From Chryseobacterium sp. ON_d1 (GTDB lineage Bacteria > Bacteroidota > Bacteroidia > Flavobacteriales > Weeksellaceae): a DNA stretch of 57,058 bases. Below are positions 8,316 to 16,193 of the stretch, one piece after another; position 1 is the stretch's first letter; each line of letters opens with the position of its first letter. The DNA is taken from the NCBI RefSeq assembly GCF_006829085.1, contig NZ_BJTC01000022.1, positions 1 through 57,058 of the forward strand. The letters run 5' to 3'. The notes under the pieces were generated by a model. It did no database searches. It had not been told where the DNA came from and saw only the letters and a list, made by a program, of their open reading frames with translations. The position numbers and the translations under genes were made by a program.

Positions 8316-9071
8316 TTATTTGTTATTTAATTCCTTTAAAATTGCTTCTCCAACACTCTTTGCAGACTGTGGATTCTGTCCTGTGATCACTCTCTGATCC
8401 GTTACCACATGATTCTGCCAAAGCCCTGATTTTTCAAATTTTGCTCCTCTTTCTTTCAGCTTATCTTCCAATAAGAAAGGAACAACATTCGTTAATTTTA
8501 CTTCAGACTCCTCTTCATTGGTAAAAGCATTGATTTTCTTGCCGTCTACAAGATATTCTCCATTATTCAGTTTGATATTCACCAAACCTGCGGGACCATG
8601 ACATACTCCGGCTACAATACCGCCGTTTTCATAGATTTTGGAAGCAATGTCCGCCAGTTCCTGATTATCTGCAAAATCCCACATCGCACCGTGCCCTCCG
8701 GCATAAAAAATGGTTGAATACTCCTTAGGATCGACCTGTGACGGCGTCATAGAATGGTCAATTTTGTTTTTATATTCCTTGTTCTCCCAGAATTCTTTGT
8801 TGACAGGATCTTTCAAATCGAAACCATCTACCGGAGGAGTTCCGCCTTGTGGACTTACAAAGTCTATTTCATATCCTGCCTTGTGAAGGACTTCCCATGG
8901 GTGGGAGACTTCACCCAGATAATATCCTGTATCTTCGCCAGTGCTGCCTTTTTTATCATGACTGGTTACGACAAATAAAATTTTCTTTTTCATATTTTTT
9001 GATTTTTTGGTTTGTGCATGTACAAATCCTACTGTAAGGACTGCCAGCATTAAGAACGCTAATTTTTTCAT
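8316..9071 (-). CDS. DJ-1/PfpI (class I glutamine amidotransferase-like) protein, exported
   Basis: This 251-residue protein has an N-terminal signal-like segment (cleavage near VHAQ, about 20), followed by a lysine-rich linker. The DJ-1/PfpI domain has the nucleophile elbow AGVCHGPAGL (Cys157-His158) and the acidic partner Glu54 in GEVSHPWE. That arrangement is typical of Hsp31/YajL-like glyoxalase III or chaperone-type members. It is the last gene of a four-gene operon with a quinone reductase, an SDR and an ABM monooxygenase, which suggests defence against reactive carbonyls or quinones. The second Met, at residue 27, would give a cytoplasmic form. Confidence 0.87.
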   Translation of the reverse strand: MKKLAFLMLAVLTVGFVHAQTKKSKNMKKKILFVVTSHDKKGSTGEDTGYYLGEVSHPWEVLHKAGYEIDFVSPQGGTPPVDGFDLKDPVNKEFWENKEYKNKIDHSMTPSQVDPKEYSTIFYAGGHGAMWDFADNQELADIASKIYENGGIVAGVCHGPAGLVNIKLNNGEYLVDGKKINAFTNEEESEVKLTNVVPFLLEDKLKERGAKFEKSGLWQNHVVTDQRVITGQNPQSAKSVGEAILKELNNK

Positions 9072-9073
9072 GA

Positions 9074-9361
9074 TTAAATGATATGGGTAGTATAAATCTG
9101 TGGTTTCTCCTGAAGCTTTTCTTCAACCAAAGCTCCGAAAGCCTGGATGTAAGGCTGCTGATTATGCTGAGCCAGTCCTTCCTCGCTTTTCCAGATTTCG
9201 TAGAAAACAAATTCATTTTTGTTTTCAATTCCCTGGTGTAAGCTGTAAAGTTCACAAGCTTCTTCTTTTCTCGTTTCTTTTACCATATTTTGAAGAACTT
9301 CCAGTACTTCGGCCTGATGTTCTTCTTTTGATTTTATAATCGCTGTGAGATGAATTTTCAT
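9074..9361 (-). CDS. Antibiotic biosynthesis monooxygenase (ABM) family, quinol monooxygenase-like
   Basis: This 95-residue ferredoxin-like protein has ABM family features: CELYSLHQGIENKNEFVFYE followed by IWKSEEGLAQHNQQPYIQAF. Small cofactor-free proteins of this type (for example YgiN) oxidise quinols, or degrade haem in other branches. Here the location between an SDR and a PfpI protein, downstream of an MdaB-like quinone reductase, favours a quinol role. It starts three bases after the SDR stop and its own stop sits two bases before the next start, so it is co-transcribed. Confidence 0.85.
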   Translation of the reverse strand: MKIHLTAIIKSKEEHQAEVLEVLQNMVKETRKEEACELYSLHQGIENKNEFVFYEIWKSEEGLAQHNQQPYIQAFGALVEEKLQEKPQIYTTHII

Positions 9362-9363
9362 AT

Positions 9364-10248
9364 TTAAATAAAATTTTCAATTGAATTATACACCGGGTTC
9401 CATCCCAGTTCTGTTTTGGCTTTACCTGCACTGCATATACTGTTGGATGCAAATCCGAAATAGCCGCCCGCAGGACCAAAATTGTCAACAGCATCCTGTA
9501 CGCTTAAAGATCTGGCAGGTTCCAGATGATATTTTTTGCTGATGATTTCCGCAATGTTTTTTAAAGATGAGGCTCCGTTTTCTGCATAATAAATGGAACC
9601 TTCTTTTGCTTTTTCCAAGGCCAGTACATAAAGATCTGCCAAATCTTCAATATGTAAATTGGACCAGATGTTTTCACCTTCGCCAAAATAAACACCATGT
9701 CCTTTTTTCTGTGAGAAATTAATCAGAGCAGGGATCTGGATGCTGTCTTTTTTTATTCCCAGGCCTTCTCCATACACCATGGCAGGAACAATAACGATAC
9801 TTCTTATCTTCTTTTGAACCGATTGAAGTACATGATTATTGATAAGTACTCTTGATGCCATTTCCAGTCTTGGAGTCAAAGGGAAATCTTCTGTATAAAC
9901 AAAATCACTTTTTTTTCCATTTTCTTTACCTCCAAAAATCGCAGATCCTGAAGTAAAGATAAATGTTTTATGACTTCCCTCCAGAGCTTTGATCAGGTTA
10001 TCTACAACATAGGCATCGTCTGCAGAGTCTGCATTGTGAATGACTGCTTCAACATCGGCAACGGCTGCTTTTATAAGATTTTCATTGTGGATATTCCCGA
10101 CAATTGTCTTGATTCCCAATGATTCAAGCTCCTGTACATGAGCTTCATTACGGATTAATCCGGTCACTTCATAATTTCTGTCAAGCAGTTTTTTTGCGAT
10201 AGTTCCGCCAATATAGCCGGTAATACCTGTGATCAGTACTTTTTTCAT
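9364..10248 (-). CDS. NAD(P)-dependent epimerase/dehydratase (extended SDR-like)
   Basis: This 294-residue Rossmann-fold protein begins with the cofactor loop TGITGYIGG (residues 7-15). It continues with NADSADDAYVVD, TSGSAIFGG and VPAMVYGEG segments typical of atypical extended SDRs such as YwnB/NmrA-like or reductase branches. The canonical catalytic YxxxK is not visible after TSGSAIFG; the aligned stretch reads RVLINNHV. Activity may therefore differ from true epimerases. The start overlaps the upstream NAD(P)H oxidoreductase stop by four bases (ATGA), so it belongs to the same operon. Confidence 0.83.
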   Translation of the reverse strand: MKKVLITGITGYIGGTIAKKLLDRNYEVTGLIRNEAHVQELESLGIKTIVGNIHNENLIKAAVADVEAVIHNADSADDAYVVDNLIKALEGSHKTFIFTSGSAIFGGKENGKKSDFVYTEDFPLTPRLEMASRVLINNHVLQSVQKKIRSIVIVPAMVYGEGLGIKKDSIQIPALINFSQKKGHGVYFGEGENIWSNLHIEDLADLYVLALEKAKEGSIYYAENGASSLKNIAEIISKKYHLEPARSLSVQDAVDNFGPAGGYFGFASNSICSAGKAKTELGWNPVYNSIENFI

Positions 10249-10862
10249 GATACCAATTCTGGTTTTAATTCTTTTTCAAAAACATTTCTCACATGCTCTC
10301 TGTAAAGCTTCATATCGCGTTCTATATTAGCATTTTTCTCTACATCGTGGAAGTGGAAGCTTTCCATTTTTTCCATAGAAACAAAAGCATTCATTCTGTG
10401 GAAACCAAATAACGGACCTTCATCCACGCTTTTTTCATTAAAGAACTCTCCTGGAAGCGTGAAAGCAGTTGCTGGAGCGTTCCAGCTTGTAGTCAGCATA
10501 TATTTTCTGCCACCAAGCATTCCTCCTGTTCCATAGTTGATTTCCGGATTTTCAGCTTTTCTTCCGTCACTCATATAAATTCCTTTGGCATGACCTGCAG
10601 TGAATACTTCGTCAATATATTTTTTCAATCCGTTCGGAAGCTGGAACCACCAGATCGGAGTGTGGTAAATAATATAATCTGCCCATACAAACTTCTTCAC
10701 TTCTTCGTCTTTATCATAATTTTCACTTACATTAGTGATCTTTATTTCCACATTATCAAATTCTTTAAGAGCTGCTATTGTATTTTCTGCGATGGTCTGA
10801 TTATATTTTCCTCCGGAATGTCCGAAATTCTGTCCTCCGTTGATAATTAGTACTTTTTTCAT
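10245..10862 (-). CDS. NAD(P)H-dependent oxidoreductase, MdaB-like quinone reductase
   Basis: This 205-residue flavodoxin-fold enzyme has the MdaB-type start IINGGQNFGHSGGKYNQT, YHTPIWWFQLPNGLKKYIDEVF near 75-97 (flavin and substrate pocket) and TTSWNAP near 128-134. Such enzymes reduce quinones by two electrons and so avoid semiquinone radicals. It is the first gene of the four-gene operon that runs to 8316. A TAACTTTG (-7) box at 10891-10898 on the minus strand is a likely promoter. Confidence 0.9.
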   Translation of the reverse strand: MKKVLIINGGQNFGHSGGKYNQTIAENTIAALKEFDNVEIKITNVSENYDKDEEVKKFVWADYIIYHTPIWWFQLPNGLKKYIDEVFTAGHAKGIYMSDGRKAENPEINYGTGGMLGGRKYMLTTSWNAPATAFTLPGEFFNEKSVDEGPLFGFHRMNAFVSMEKMESFHFHDVEKNANIERDMKLYREHVRNVFEKELKPELVS

Positions 10863-11176
10863 TTTTTATGATTGTTTAAATTTTACTCTGCAAAGTTAGA
10901 TCAGATGCTTGTATAATAAAAATAATATAAATTATATGAAAGTATTATTAAAATTATAGTTTGTTGAATTTAAGATTGAGAGTGGATGGTGAATGGTCAA
11001 TAGCGAATAGTCAATTCGCTTTGCTTGTGAATTTTTGTGTATATACCAGTTCACTATTGACTTTGCGAAGCAAAAATTGACAATTTACTTTTTCTCATTT
11101 CATGGTAAAATGTCATATTATATCTGAACTGGAATTCTTTTCTGTCGTGTAAATTTGTCTAACAAATTGAAGGACA
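10863..11176. other. 314-base divergent spacer: two promoter boxes and a repeat-like segment
   Basis: The minus strand has a TAACTTTG box (10891-10898) for the quinone reductase operon, and the plus strand has TAAATTTG (11150-11157) for the phosphoesterase gene. Between them, 10980-11095 contains imperfectly repeated and inverted blocks such as GTCAATTCGCTTTGCTTG and GACTTTGCGAAGCAAAAATT. These look like a dispersed intergenic repeat. No gene is seen. Confidence 0.5.
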
Positions 11177-11923
11177 ATGATACAGATAGCGGTTTTTAGT
11201 GATGTGCATGGAAATCTGCCTGCATTAGAAGTAGTGTTGAAAGATATAGAGCAAAGAGGAATTGGGCTGAAGTTCTGTCTTGGAGACCTTGTAGATTTTG
11301 CACCCTGGGGAAATGAAGTGATCGAAAAAATAAGAAGCCTGAACATTCCCTGTCTTATGGGAAATCATGATGAAAGAATAGCCTTTGATATTCCTGTAAT
11401 TCCTTTGTCTAAACATTCAGAAGAAGAGACTGAGGCCCGGTTCATTGCCATAGACCATTCTAAAAAACATATTACAGAACAGAATAAAAAATTTCTTGCT
11501 GAACTTCCTTTTCATTTAAAATTAAATTATAAAACAGGTAAAAAACACTGGAACATTCAGTTGGCTCATTCCAGTCTGGAAAGCAATGATACCTATCTGT
11601 ATGAATCAGAAAATGATAAGGTTTTTAGGTTGATGCTGGAAAGTGCAGATGCTGATCTGATTGTGATGGGGCATACCCATCTGTCATTTAAAAAACAGTT
11701 TGAAAATAATACATGGGCTGTCAATTGTGGTTCTGTAGGCCGTTCCAAAGAGGAGAATAGACTGGCTTCTTATTTGGTATTGACTTTGGACGAAGAAAAA
11801 ATCACGCCTGAAATTGTACAATTATCTTATCCGATTGATGAAACCGCCCGTCAGATAAGGGAAAGCGGCATTCCCGATTATTATGCATCATTTCTAAAGA
11901 ATGAAAATGTATTAATATTATAA
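11177..11923 (+). CDS. Metallophosphoesterase family protein (YfcE/MJ0936-like)
   Basis: This 248-residue calcineurin-like phosphoesterase has all the metal motifs in order: SDVHGN (Asp9, His11), GDLVDF (Asp37), GNHDE (Asn63-His64), MGHTH near 165 and NCGSVG shortly after. It is cytoplasmic, with no signal peptide. Family members hydrolyse phosphodiesters or diadenosine-type nucleotides; the substrate here is unknown. It has its own TAAATTTG promoter box about 20 bases before the start, and lies 40 bases before a LysR gene on the same strand. Confidence 0.88.
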   Translation: MIQIAVFSDVHGNLPALEVVLKDIEQRGIGLKFCLGDLVDFAPWGNEVIEKIRSLNIPCLMGNHDERIAFDIPVIPLSKHSEEETEARFIAIDHSKKHITEQNKKFLAELPFHLKLNYKTGKKHWNIQLAHSSLESNDTYLYESENDKVFRLMLESADADLIVMGHTHLSFKKQFENNTWAVNCGSVGRSKEENRLASYLVLTLDEEKITPEIVQLSYPIDETARQIRESGIPDYYASFLKNENVLIL

Positions 11924-11963
11924 TTATTTTGTAAATTTACATCAGAATATTAATAATTAAGTC

Positions 11964-12863
11964 ATGGTTAATTTAGAATGGTATCGCACTTTTAAAGCGA
12001 TCTATAAAACCGGGACACTGACAGGCGCAGCAGATGCTTTATTCATTTCGCAGCCGGGAGTTAGTCTTCATTTAAGCTCTTTGGAAGCTTATGTAGGGTA
12101 TAAACTGTTCGACAGAACCGGTAGAAAAATGATTCCTACGGAACGCGGAAAAGTATTATTTAATGCAGTTACCGAACCACTTACCAAACTGGAGGAAGTG
12201 GAGAAAAATTTTCAGAAATCCACAGAAAAACTTACGCCCACCATTAGCGTGGGAATGTGTTTTGAGACCTTCCAGACTACCCTGGAACAGTATGTTTCTT
12301 CACTGCCTTTTAACCTGATCATCAATTTTGGAGAATATCCCGAAATGCTGGATCAGCTGGATAAAGGAATTCTGGATCTTATCATCACCCCGAAAAAAGG
12401 ATCTTCACCCAATATAGAACATGAAGCATTCTCTTCTGAACAGATTATTCTGGTAGGAGGGAAAGATGTAGATACTGTGGCTTTCAATAAAGTTTTAAAA
12501 ACAAAAGATGCCGAGCAGATAGAGGAATGGCTGAAGAACGAAAAATGGTACGGAACTACAGGAGATATGGAACATCTTTTCCAGTTCTGGACCTTGAATT
12601 TTGGCCATAAACCGAATTTCCGGCCCAATTATATCGTTCCTAATCTGAATTCAATCATCCGTTGCCTGAAAGGAGGAACAGGATTAGCCGTAGTTCCTGA
12701 TTTTCTATGCAAAAACGACATCGAAAGCGGTGATGTGAAACTGATCTGGGAAGGAAAGAAAAAGCTGGAAAATACCTTGTATTTCGGATGCCGTAAAAAA
12801 ACGAATTATCAATCCGAAATAGAACATATTAAAGGGTTATTCCGGCAGGTGATGGGTAAGTAA
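11964..12863 (+). CDS. LysR family transcriptional regulator
   Basis: This 299-residue regulator has an N-terminal winged helix-turn-helix: FKAIYKTGTLTGAADALFIS, then QPGVSLHLSSLEAYVG (residues 8-50). A periplasmic-binding-like effector domain follows from about residue 90. Its 3' end overlaps the convergent GNAT gene by 27 bases. No divergently transcribed target adjoins it, so its regulon is not obvious. The quinone reductase operon about 1.1 kb away is a candidate only by proximity. Confidence 0.92.
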   Translation: MVNLEWYRTFKAIYKTGTLTGAADALFISQPGVSLHLSSLEAYVGYKLFDRTGRKMIPTERGKVLFNAVTEPLTKLEEVEKNFQKSTEKLTPTISVGMCFETFQTTLEQYVSSLPFNLIINFGEYPEMLDQLDKGILDLIITPKKGSSPNIEHEAFSSEQIILVGGKDVDTVAFNKVLKTKDAEQIEEWLKNEKWYGTTGDMEHLFQFWTLNFGHKPNFRPNYIVPNLNSIIRCLKGGTGLAVVPDFLCKNDIESGDVKLIWEGKKKLENTLYFGCRKKTNYQSEIEHIKGLFRQVMGK

Positions 12864-13304
12864 AATCATATCCCGCATCTGTAAACCGTTTTCATAAATG
12901 GGAAATGGATAATTTTCAATAAAGAAATCTTTCCGGATTCCGGTTTTTATGAAACCGTTTTTCTCATAAAATCTGATCTGTTGGAAGCCGGTGTCCGATG
13001 TTCCAACAGTCAGTGTTTTATAATGATTTTCTCTGGCAATTTCCTTGGCCTTCTTCATCAGAATGCTTCCGATTCCTTTACTTCTGTAGCTTTCAATCAC
13101 AGCAATATTTTTAATTTCTATTTCTGTATCACTGGTTTTGAATAATGCCATCACAGCAATATCTTCTATGCCGTCATGTAAAAGATAGATGTCAGATTTG
13201 AAAATATACTGATCAATGGCTTCTTTGGTTTCATCAGCAAGAAGGAGCAAGTGATAGGGGATTTCCGAATCAGAATGTAATGGATTGAATGATAAGTTTT
13301 CCAT
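12837..13304 (-). CDS. GNAT family N-acetyltransferase
   Basis: This 155-residue protein has the acetyl-CoA motif A at about residues 88-105, VIESYRSKGIGSILMKKA (R-x-x-G-I-G), and the motif B-like RFYEKNGFIKTGIRKDFF near 125-142. These are standard for small GNAT acetyltransferases. It follows a second GNAT gene, with its start directly after that gene's stop-side boundary, so the pair is probably co-transcribed. It overlaps the LysR 3' end convergently. The acceptor substrate is unknown. Confidence 0.88.
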   Translation of the reverse strand: MENLSFNPLHSDSEIPYHLLLLADETKEAIDQYIFKSDIYLLHDGIEDIAVMALFKTSDTEIEIKNIAVIESYRSKGIGSILMKKAKEIARENHYKTLTVGTSDTGFQQIRFYEKNGFIKTGIRKDFFIENYPFPIYENGLQMRDMILLTHHLPE

Positions 13305-13739
13305 TTACAGGCTCATATGAATAAGTGGATAATCTTTTCCGGAACCATCTTTTTCTGACCTTCCAATCTTTTTGAAACCCATTTTTTCGTAAAAACCAAT
13401 GGCCTGAGGATTCTGTTCATTAACATCCACTTTGGTGAGGCCGGTCTTCTCTTTCATAAACTGATAAAGTGCTTTGCCATAACCTTTTCCACGGGTATTA
13501 TTATGAATGAAAAGCATTTCCAGGTTGCCTTCTGCTACTGAAGCAAATCCTTTAGCCTCATTATCTTCAGTAATTAAATAAACTTCCAGATTAGGAAGAT
13601 AATCTCTTGGAATGGCTTCTTTAAAATAATTGAAATCTTCTTCAGAAAGAAAATCGTGAGTGGCTTTTACTGCTGATTCCCATATTTCCATAATTCTTGG
13701 ATAATCTTCTGCATGAGCCAGCCTGATATATTGTGACAT
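13305..13739 (-). CDS. GNAT family N-acetyltransferase
   Basis: This 144-residue protein has motif A LFIHNNTRGKGYGKALYQFM (R-G-K-G-Y-G, about 75-95) and IGFYEKMGFKKIGR near the C-terminus, as in YjaB/YncA-like acetyltransferases. It is the upstream gene of a tandem GNAT pair. The two share only the fold-level motifs, so they are not a recent duplication. Confidence 0.88.
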   Translation of the reverse strand: MSQYIRLAHAEDYPRIMEIWESAVKATHDFLSEEDFNYFKEAIPRDYLPNLEVYLITEDNEAKGFASVAEGNLEMLFIHNNTRGKGYGKALYQFMKEKTGLTKVDVNEQNPQAIGFYEKMGFKKIGRSEKDGSGKDYPLIHMSL

Positions 13740-13866
13740 AATTTTTTGAATTTGAACAAAAATAGAGAAAATTGAGGAGGAATGCTAGCAGGAGTGAAGA
13801 TTTAAGGATGGAAGATGGGGCTAGAAGTTAGAAAAAGTAGCATGATAAGTTTTATAGTCTGTTATC

Positions 13867-13921
13867 ATTCCCCTTACTTAAAGGGGTGGATTTTTGAAAA
13901 GCAAAAAGACGGGGTAGTTTA
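13867..13921 (-). repeat. Dispersed ACCCCGTC/CCACCCCTCC repeat, copy 2 (inverted)
   Basis: Read on the minus strand it gives TAAACTACCCCGTC, a variable middle, ATCCACCCC and a short GGGGAAT end. This matches the layout of the copy at 8125-8182. It lies between the GNAT pair and an aldo/keto reductase gene. The preceding 13801-13835 holds another GGAAGATGG-type purine repeat. Confidence 0.55.
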
Positions 13922-14038
13922 AAAAAGTAATACAAGAGCAGTCTATTAACATAAAACAGTAAAATTGGTAGACAGAATTCCCGATTTTTTGTTGCAAATT
14001 TGTTTATTCCTTTATATTAATCATTAAAATAAAGACTT

Positions 14039-14914
14039 ATGCAAAAGAAAACCTATGCAGGACAACCTGTGGTAACATTAAATAACGGAGTGGATATTCC
14101 GGCTTTAGGCTTTGGAGTTTGGCAGATGGACGATCTGAAAGAATGTGAAAATGCAGTCATAAAAGCTATTCAGACAGGATACAGAATGATAGATACTGCT
14201 GCTATCTATCAGAATGAGACTGCAGTAGGGGCTGCCGTAAAAAACAGTGGTATAGACAGAGATGAACTGTTTATCACATCAAAAGTATGGGTTCAGGATC
14301 ATGGATATGAAAAGGCTAAAAGTGCTTTCCAGAGAACATTAAACAGACTGCAGATGGATTATCTTGATATGTATCTTATCCACTGGCCATATGGGGATTT
14401 TCTGGGAACATGGAAAGCTTTGGAGGAATTATATCAGGAGGGAAAAATCAAAGCCATTGGGGTATGTAATTTTACTGTGGAGAAACTGGAAGAACTGAAA
14501 GCGAATTCAACTGTTTTACCGGTAATTAATCAAATTGAACTGCATCCTGTATTTCAGCAAAAAGAATTACAGGTGTATGACAGAGAAAATAATATCATAA
14601 CACAGCCTTGGAGCCCGCTTGGGAACGGTAATGCCAATCTTTTAAGCAATCCTGACCTTAAAGCAATTGCTGAAAAATATGGTAAAACGGTTGCACAGGT
14701 TATTCTCAGATGGCATTTACAGGAAGGATTTGTGGTGATTCCAAAATCTGTGACCCCGTCAAGAATTGAAGAAAACTTTAATGTATTTGATTTTGAACTG
14801 ACAGAAGAAGAAATGAATGTAGTCCGTTCATTGGATACTGGGAAAAGATTATTCTTTGATCCTAAAGATCCTGAATGGGAACAAAAAATGTTAAATTCCG
14901 TAGCGGATATTTAA
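14039..14914 (+). CDS. Aldo/keto reductase (2,5-diketogluconate reductase-like)
   Basis: This 291-residue AKR has an intact tetrad: Asp52 and Tyr57 in MIDTAAIYQNE, Lys82 in ITSKVW and His115 in YLIHWP. VIPKSVTPSRIEENFNVFDF near the C-terminus is the NADPH 2'-phosphate site of the AKR5 branch, whose members reduce aldehydes, methylglyoxal or diketogluconate. It is only distantly related to the AKR at 7121-8104. It is monocistronic, with a large hairpin 20 bases after its stop. Confidence 0.92.
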   Translation: MQKKTYAGQPVVTLNNGVDIPALGFGVWQMDDLKECENAVIKAIQTGYRMIDTAAIYQNETAVGAAVKNSGIDRDELFITSKVWVQDHGYEKAKSAFQRTLNRLQMDYLDMYLIHWPYGDFLGTWKALEELYQEGKIKAIGVCNFTVEKLEELKANSTVLPVINQIELHPVFQQKELQVYDRENNIITQPWSPLGNGNANLLSNPDLKAIAEKYGKTVAQVILRWHLQEGFVVIPKSVTPSRIEENFNVFDFELTEEEMNVVRSLDTGKRLFFDPKDPEWEQKMLNSVADI

Positions 14915-14935
14915 TAAAGAATATAAATTAATCAT

Positions 14936-14998
14936 ATTCCCACAGCTCTCACAAATTCACAGATTACAATCTGTATTTTCCGTGAAAGCTGTGGGAAT
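14936..14998 (+). terminator. Large three-tier hairpin downstream of the aldo/keto reductase
   Basis: The outer stem pairs ATTCCCACAGCT (14936-14947) with AGCTGTGGGAAT (14987-14998). A middle TCAC/GTGA stem and an inner ACAGAT/ATCTGT hairpin nest inside. There is no T run directly after it, so termination is less certain than structure. The words resemble a widespread CTGTGGGAA intergenic repeat, which also appears near 56157-56190. Confidence 0.5.
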
Positions 14999-15087
14999 TG
15001 TATTTTTCATTAAATGTGAAGAATATCATTTACTGTTGAAAATGAGGTATTCCTATTTTTTGTACCTTTTTAATTAAAATAATTCTT

Positions 15088-16152
15088 ATGTTTTGGCCAG
15101 ATACAATCCGTAAAAAACTAGGGATACAATACCCTGTTATTCAGGCTCCGATGTTTGGAGTAAGCACAGTACAGATGGCTGCAGCAGCGGCTAAAGCAGG
15201 CTGTCTGGGATCACTGGCACTGGCAGATCTTTCCGCAGATCAGTGTGCTGAACTGGTCAGGAAAATGAAGGAACTGACAGACAGACCTTTTTCAGCTAAT
15301 ATATTTACCCATCACATTCCTGAAGTGACGGATGGTTTAAAAGAAAAGTATATTAAAACCAAACAGTTTATCCAGCAGCTGGCCAGAAAAAATGATATTG
15401 AAGTAGATCTTCCGGAACTTGAAACAATCAGTTTAAAAACTTATCATGAGCAGGTGGATGCCATCATTGAAGAAAACTGTAAAATTTTAAGCTTTACATT
15501 CGGAAATCTGGATGTTCAGAGTATTCAGAAATTAAAAGAAAACGGAGTTACCCTTATCGGAACCTGTACGTCTGTGAATGAAGCTTTGCAGCTTGAAAAA
15601 TCAGGTATTGATATCATTTGTGTTCAGGGAATAGAAGCAGGAGGCCACAGAGGAAGTTTTGACGCGGAGCACATTCCGCAGATAGGAGGGTTGTCTCTGC
15701 TGTCTCAGGTATATGACCAGGTCAATGTCCCTTTGGTCTATGCAGGAGGAATCTATCATGCAAAGACTTTAAAGGCTGTTAAAGATTTGGGCGCAAAGGG
15801 ATTCCAGGTGGGAAATCTTTTATTGGCATCACAGGAGAGTGCTTTGCAGCCTTTTGAAAAGGAAAGACTGAAAAAAGTAAGAGAAGAAGAAATTGTTTTA
15901 ACGAAGAGCTTTTCCGGACGATATGCCAGAGGAATAAAAAATCAATTTATAGAAACGGTTGAAAACTCAGAATATATTTTACCCTATCCTTATCAGAACA
16001 AGCTGACCAATGCCTTACGCAAAGCAGCAAAATCCTTGCAAAATCCAGAATTTGTAGGAATCTGGGTTGGACAGTCTATTCACCGGTATAGTGAACTTTC
16101 CACAGAAGAAATTCTGAAAGGTTTAATTAGGCAGTGTGAAAAATACAGGTAA
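15088..16152 (+). CDS. Nitronate monooxygenase (NPD family)
   Basis: This 354-residue FMN-dependent TIM-barrel enzyme oxidises nitronates such as propionate 3-nitronate to aldehyde/keto acid and nitrite. Diagnostic parts are the N-terminal YPVIQAPMFGVSTVQMAAAA, the flavin-phosphate and catalytic region CVQGIEAGGHRGSF (about 180-193, with the family His), and VYAGGI and GFQVGNLLL further on. It is monocistronic, with a strong shared terminator eight bases after its stop. Confidence 0.92.
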   Translation: MFWPDTIRKKLGIQYPVIQAPMFGVSTVQMAAAAAKAGCLGSLALADLSADQCAELVRKMKELTDRPFSANIFTHHIPEVTDGLKEKYIKTKQFIQQLARKNDIEVDLPELETISLKTYHEQVDAIIEENCKILSFTFGNLDVQSIQKLKENGVTLIGTCTSVNEALQLEKSGIDIICVQGIEAGGHRGSFDAEHIPQIGGLSLLSQVYDQVNVPLVYAGGIYHAKTLKAVKDLGAKGFQVGNLLLASQESALQPFEKERLKKVREEEIVLTKSFSGRYARGIKNQFIETVENSEYILPYPYQNKLTNALRKAAKSLQNPEFVGIWVGQSIHRYSELSTEEILKGLIRQCEKYR

Positions 16153-16159
16153 TAAATAA

Positions 16160-16190
16160 AAAAGCTTCAGATCATACTTCTGAAGCTTTT
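16160..16190. terminator. Bidirectional terminator between convergent genes
   Basis: AAAAGCTTCAG (16160-16170) pairs with CTGAAGCTTTT (16180-16190) around a nine-base loop, with A and T runs outside. It separates the nitronate monooxygenase gene from the convergent Mur ligase gene. Confidence 0.85.
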
Positions 16191-16193
16191 TGT

